Positions 28,629 to 29,814 of a stretch of DNA of 29,814 nt are shown here, piece after piece. Made by a program: the position numbers and the translations under genes. The DNA comes from Gnetum montanum. Lineage: Eukaryota; Streptophyta; Gnetopsida; Gnetales; Gnetaceae. The stretch covers positions 1 through 29,814 of the forward strand of contig MNCI01009592.1 in assembly GCA_015680685.1 (NCBI GenBank), read 5' to 3'. Below the pieces are notes generated by a model that was not told the origin of the DNA, made no database searches, and worked only from the letters and a program-made list of their open reading frames with translations. Numbering within the stretch: the stretch's first letter is position 1; each line of letters starts with the position of its first letter.

Positions 28629-29814
28629 AGACCTTTAAGAGCTTGACATCTGCTTATGTTGAAGGCATGAATGAACTTAATCAAGTTCATCACTAACTCT
28701 CTAATGATGAAGCTAATGATCATTTCAAGTTAGAGCCCCTAGAGTTAAAAACACTACCAGTTGACATGAAGTATTCATTTTTAAATAATGGTAAGCTAGT
28801 TATAATAAATAAAAATCTTACTCCTCAACAAAAAGGCAAGTTGTTGAAGGTAGTCAACAAATGGCTAACAACCTTTTATTGGTCATATCTTGAACTAACT
28901 AAAATTGATCCAAGGATATGCTAGAATCATATCTAAATTGATTCAACCATGAAGCCAAGAAGGTAGTTATAGTAGTGTTTGAACCCCAAGTTGAAGTAGA
29001 TCATCAAAGAGGAGATCAAATAACTCCTCAAGGTGAGGTTCACCTATCCTATAGTGAATAGTGAGTGGGTTAGCCCACTCGTAATTGTGCCAAAGAAAGG
29101 TAAAAAATGGCAACTTTGCATTGACTTCAAGCTATTAAACATTGCAACATTCAAAGACCATTTTATTTTATCATTTTTTGATTAGGTGTTGGAAAACATT
29201 TTTGAGCATTTCTATTATAATTTCCTAGATGGTTATAGTGGCTATAACCAAATGTAAATTGCATAAGAAGATTAGGCCAAAAAAACATTCACAAGATCAT
29301 GGAGGATCTCTGCATATCACAAGATGCTTTTTGGTATATATAATGGTCCTGCTACTTTCCAACATTTGGTCTTAATCATCCATCAATAACAAATAGGTAG
29401 TGGAGTAGAAGTATTCATGGATGATTTTTTCCACTCATGGCACTACATTCGAGCAAGCCTTGGATTGCCTTGAGTAAGTACTAAAAAGATGTGTTGAAAT
29501 AAATGTTAGGCTCAATTAGCAGAAAAAGGCATTTAATGATCCAGAAGGGCATAGTATTGGGACACATAAGTACTTAGGTAGGGATTTAGGTAGACATAGA
29601 AAATTTAAGGGTCATCCAAGGAATCACACACCAACTAGAGATAGTCAAAGATATTTGATCATTCCATAGATATAATAGCTACTACCAGTGGTTTATTGAG
29701 AATTTATCTAAGATAAAAAGCTATTGGTTGAGCTTACAAAGAAAGATGCTTCATTCATCTGGACTAGGGAGTGTAAACATGCATTCCAAATATTAAAGAA
29801 AAAATTCATAGAAT
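28629..29814 (+). pseudogene. E3 linker and reverse transcriptase, cut by the window end
   Basis: The linker starts METFKSLTSAYVEGMNELNQ and reads LEPLELKTLPVDMKYSFLNN, a close match to Athila-type linkers. RT has YPIVNSEWVSPLVIVPKKG, LCIDFKLLNI, FKDHF, NFLDGYSGYNQM, ISAYHKMLF and VFMDDFF, so the motif C aspartates are present. A frameshift follows motif C (about 29430). The last 200 bases resemble the RT connection. Several TAG and TAA stops interrupt the frame. Confidence 0.85.

Larger units (their letters stand above)
24353..29814 (+). mobile_element. E3: Athila/Tat-like element, 5' two-thirds only
   Basis: It starts with the LTR shared with E2, then PBS (25290-25305), leader, gag (from 25444), protease (27980-28420), linker (28629 onward) and RT. 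It runs off the window end just after the RT connection, so INT, ORF3 and the 3' LTR cannot be judged. A contig join lies at 27202. By eye it is about as diverged from E1 as from E2. Confidence 0.85.

Overview
The window looks like intergenic DNA of a large, repeat-rich plant genome. A conifer or other gymnosperm is the best guess, by inference only. The reasons are the AT-rich sequence with almost no intact open reading frames, three badly decayed relatives of one plant Ty3/gypsy family, and left and right LTRs of one element that differ at roughly one base in five by eye. There are no bacterial-type operons, rRNA genes or CRISPR arrays. Four single N characters mark contig joins. Three of them sit at duplicated sequence that looks like unmerged or mis-oriented contig overlap.

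Layout. Positions 1-3360 are low-copy-looking DNA with one good gene candidate: a 90-residue secreted peptide with four cysteines (1421-1693, + strand), with a TATA-like box, a four-codon upstream ORF and a 23-bp tandem duplication in its upstream region. Positions 3361-9455 are AT-rich intergenic sequence with eroded repeat remnants: a LINE reverse-transcriptase scrap (about 5225-5400), a Ty3/gypsy gag scrap with a possible Met-type primer site (about 5545-6420), a tRNA-like SINE-type block (about 6487-6545) and some coding-like debris on the minus strand before 9275.

Positions 9456-29814 are almost entirely three copies of one Ty3/gypsy family. Gag, protease-RT linker, RT and integrase resemble the Athila/Tat group, and the primer binding site matches a decayed tRNA-Asp type. 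Element E1 (minus strand, about 9456-19194) is the most complete: 5' LTR, PBS, gag, PR, RT, RNase H, INT, then an extra coiled-coil-rich third coding region where Athila elements carry an env-like gene, then the 3' LTR. Element E2 (plus strand, about 19339-25284) lies head-to-head with E1. It has lost its 5' LTR at a contig join, and its coding sequence stops at the RNase H/INT boundary and runs straight into an LTR. That LTR (about 24353-25284) is also the 5' LTR of element E3 (plus strand, to the window end), so E2 and E3 form an LTR-sharing tandem.

All three elements are dead by stops, frameshifts and lost catalytic residues (INT Asp to Asn twice in E1, protease DSG to DFG in E3, RT MDD to MDE in E2). 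Together they record one family: RNA driven from the LTR TATA box, polyadenylation at the AATAAA in R, priming from tRNA-Asp, and Gag and Pol for packaging, reverse transcription and integration. The most interesting items are the secreted peptide gene, the coiled-coil third ORF, the shared-LTR E2/E3 junction, and a 143-bp inverted repeat at 18847-19337 that is best explained by a contig placed backwards.
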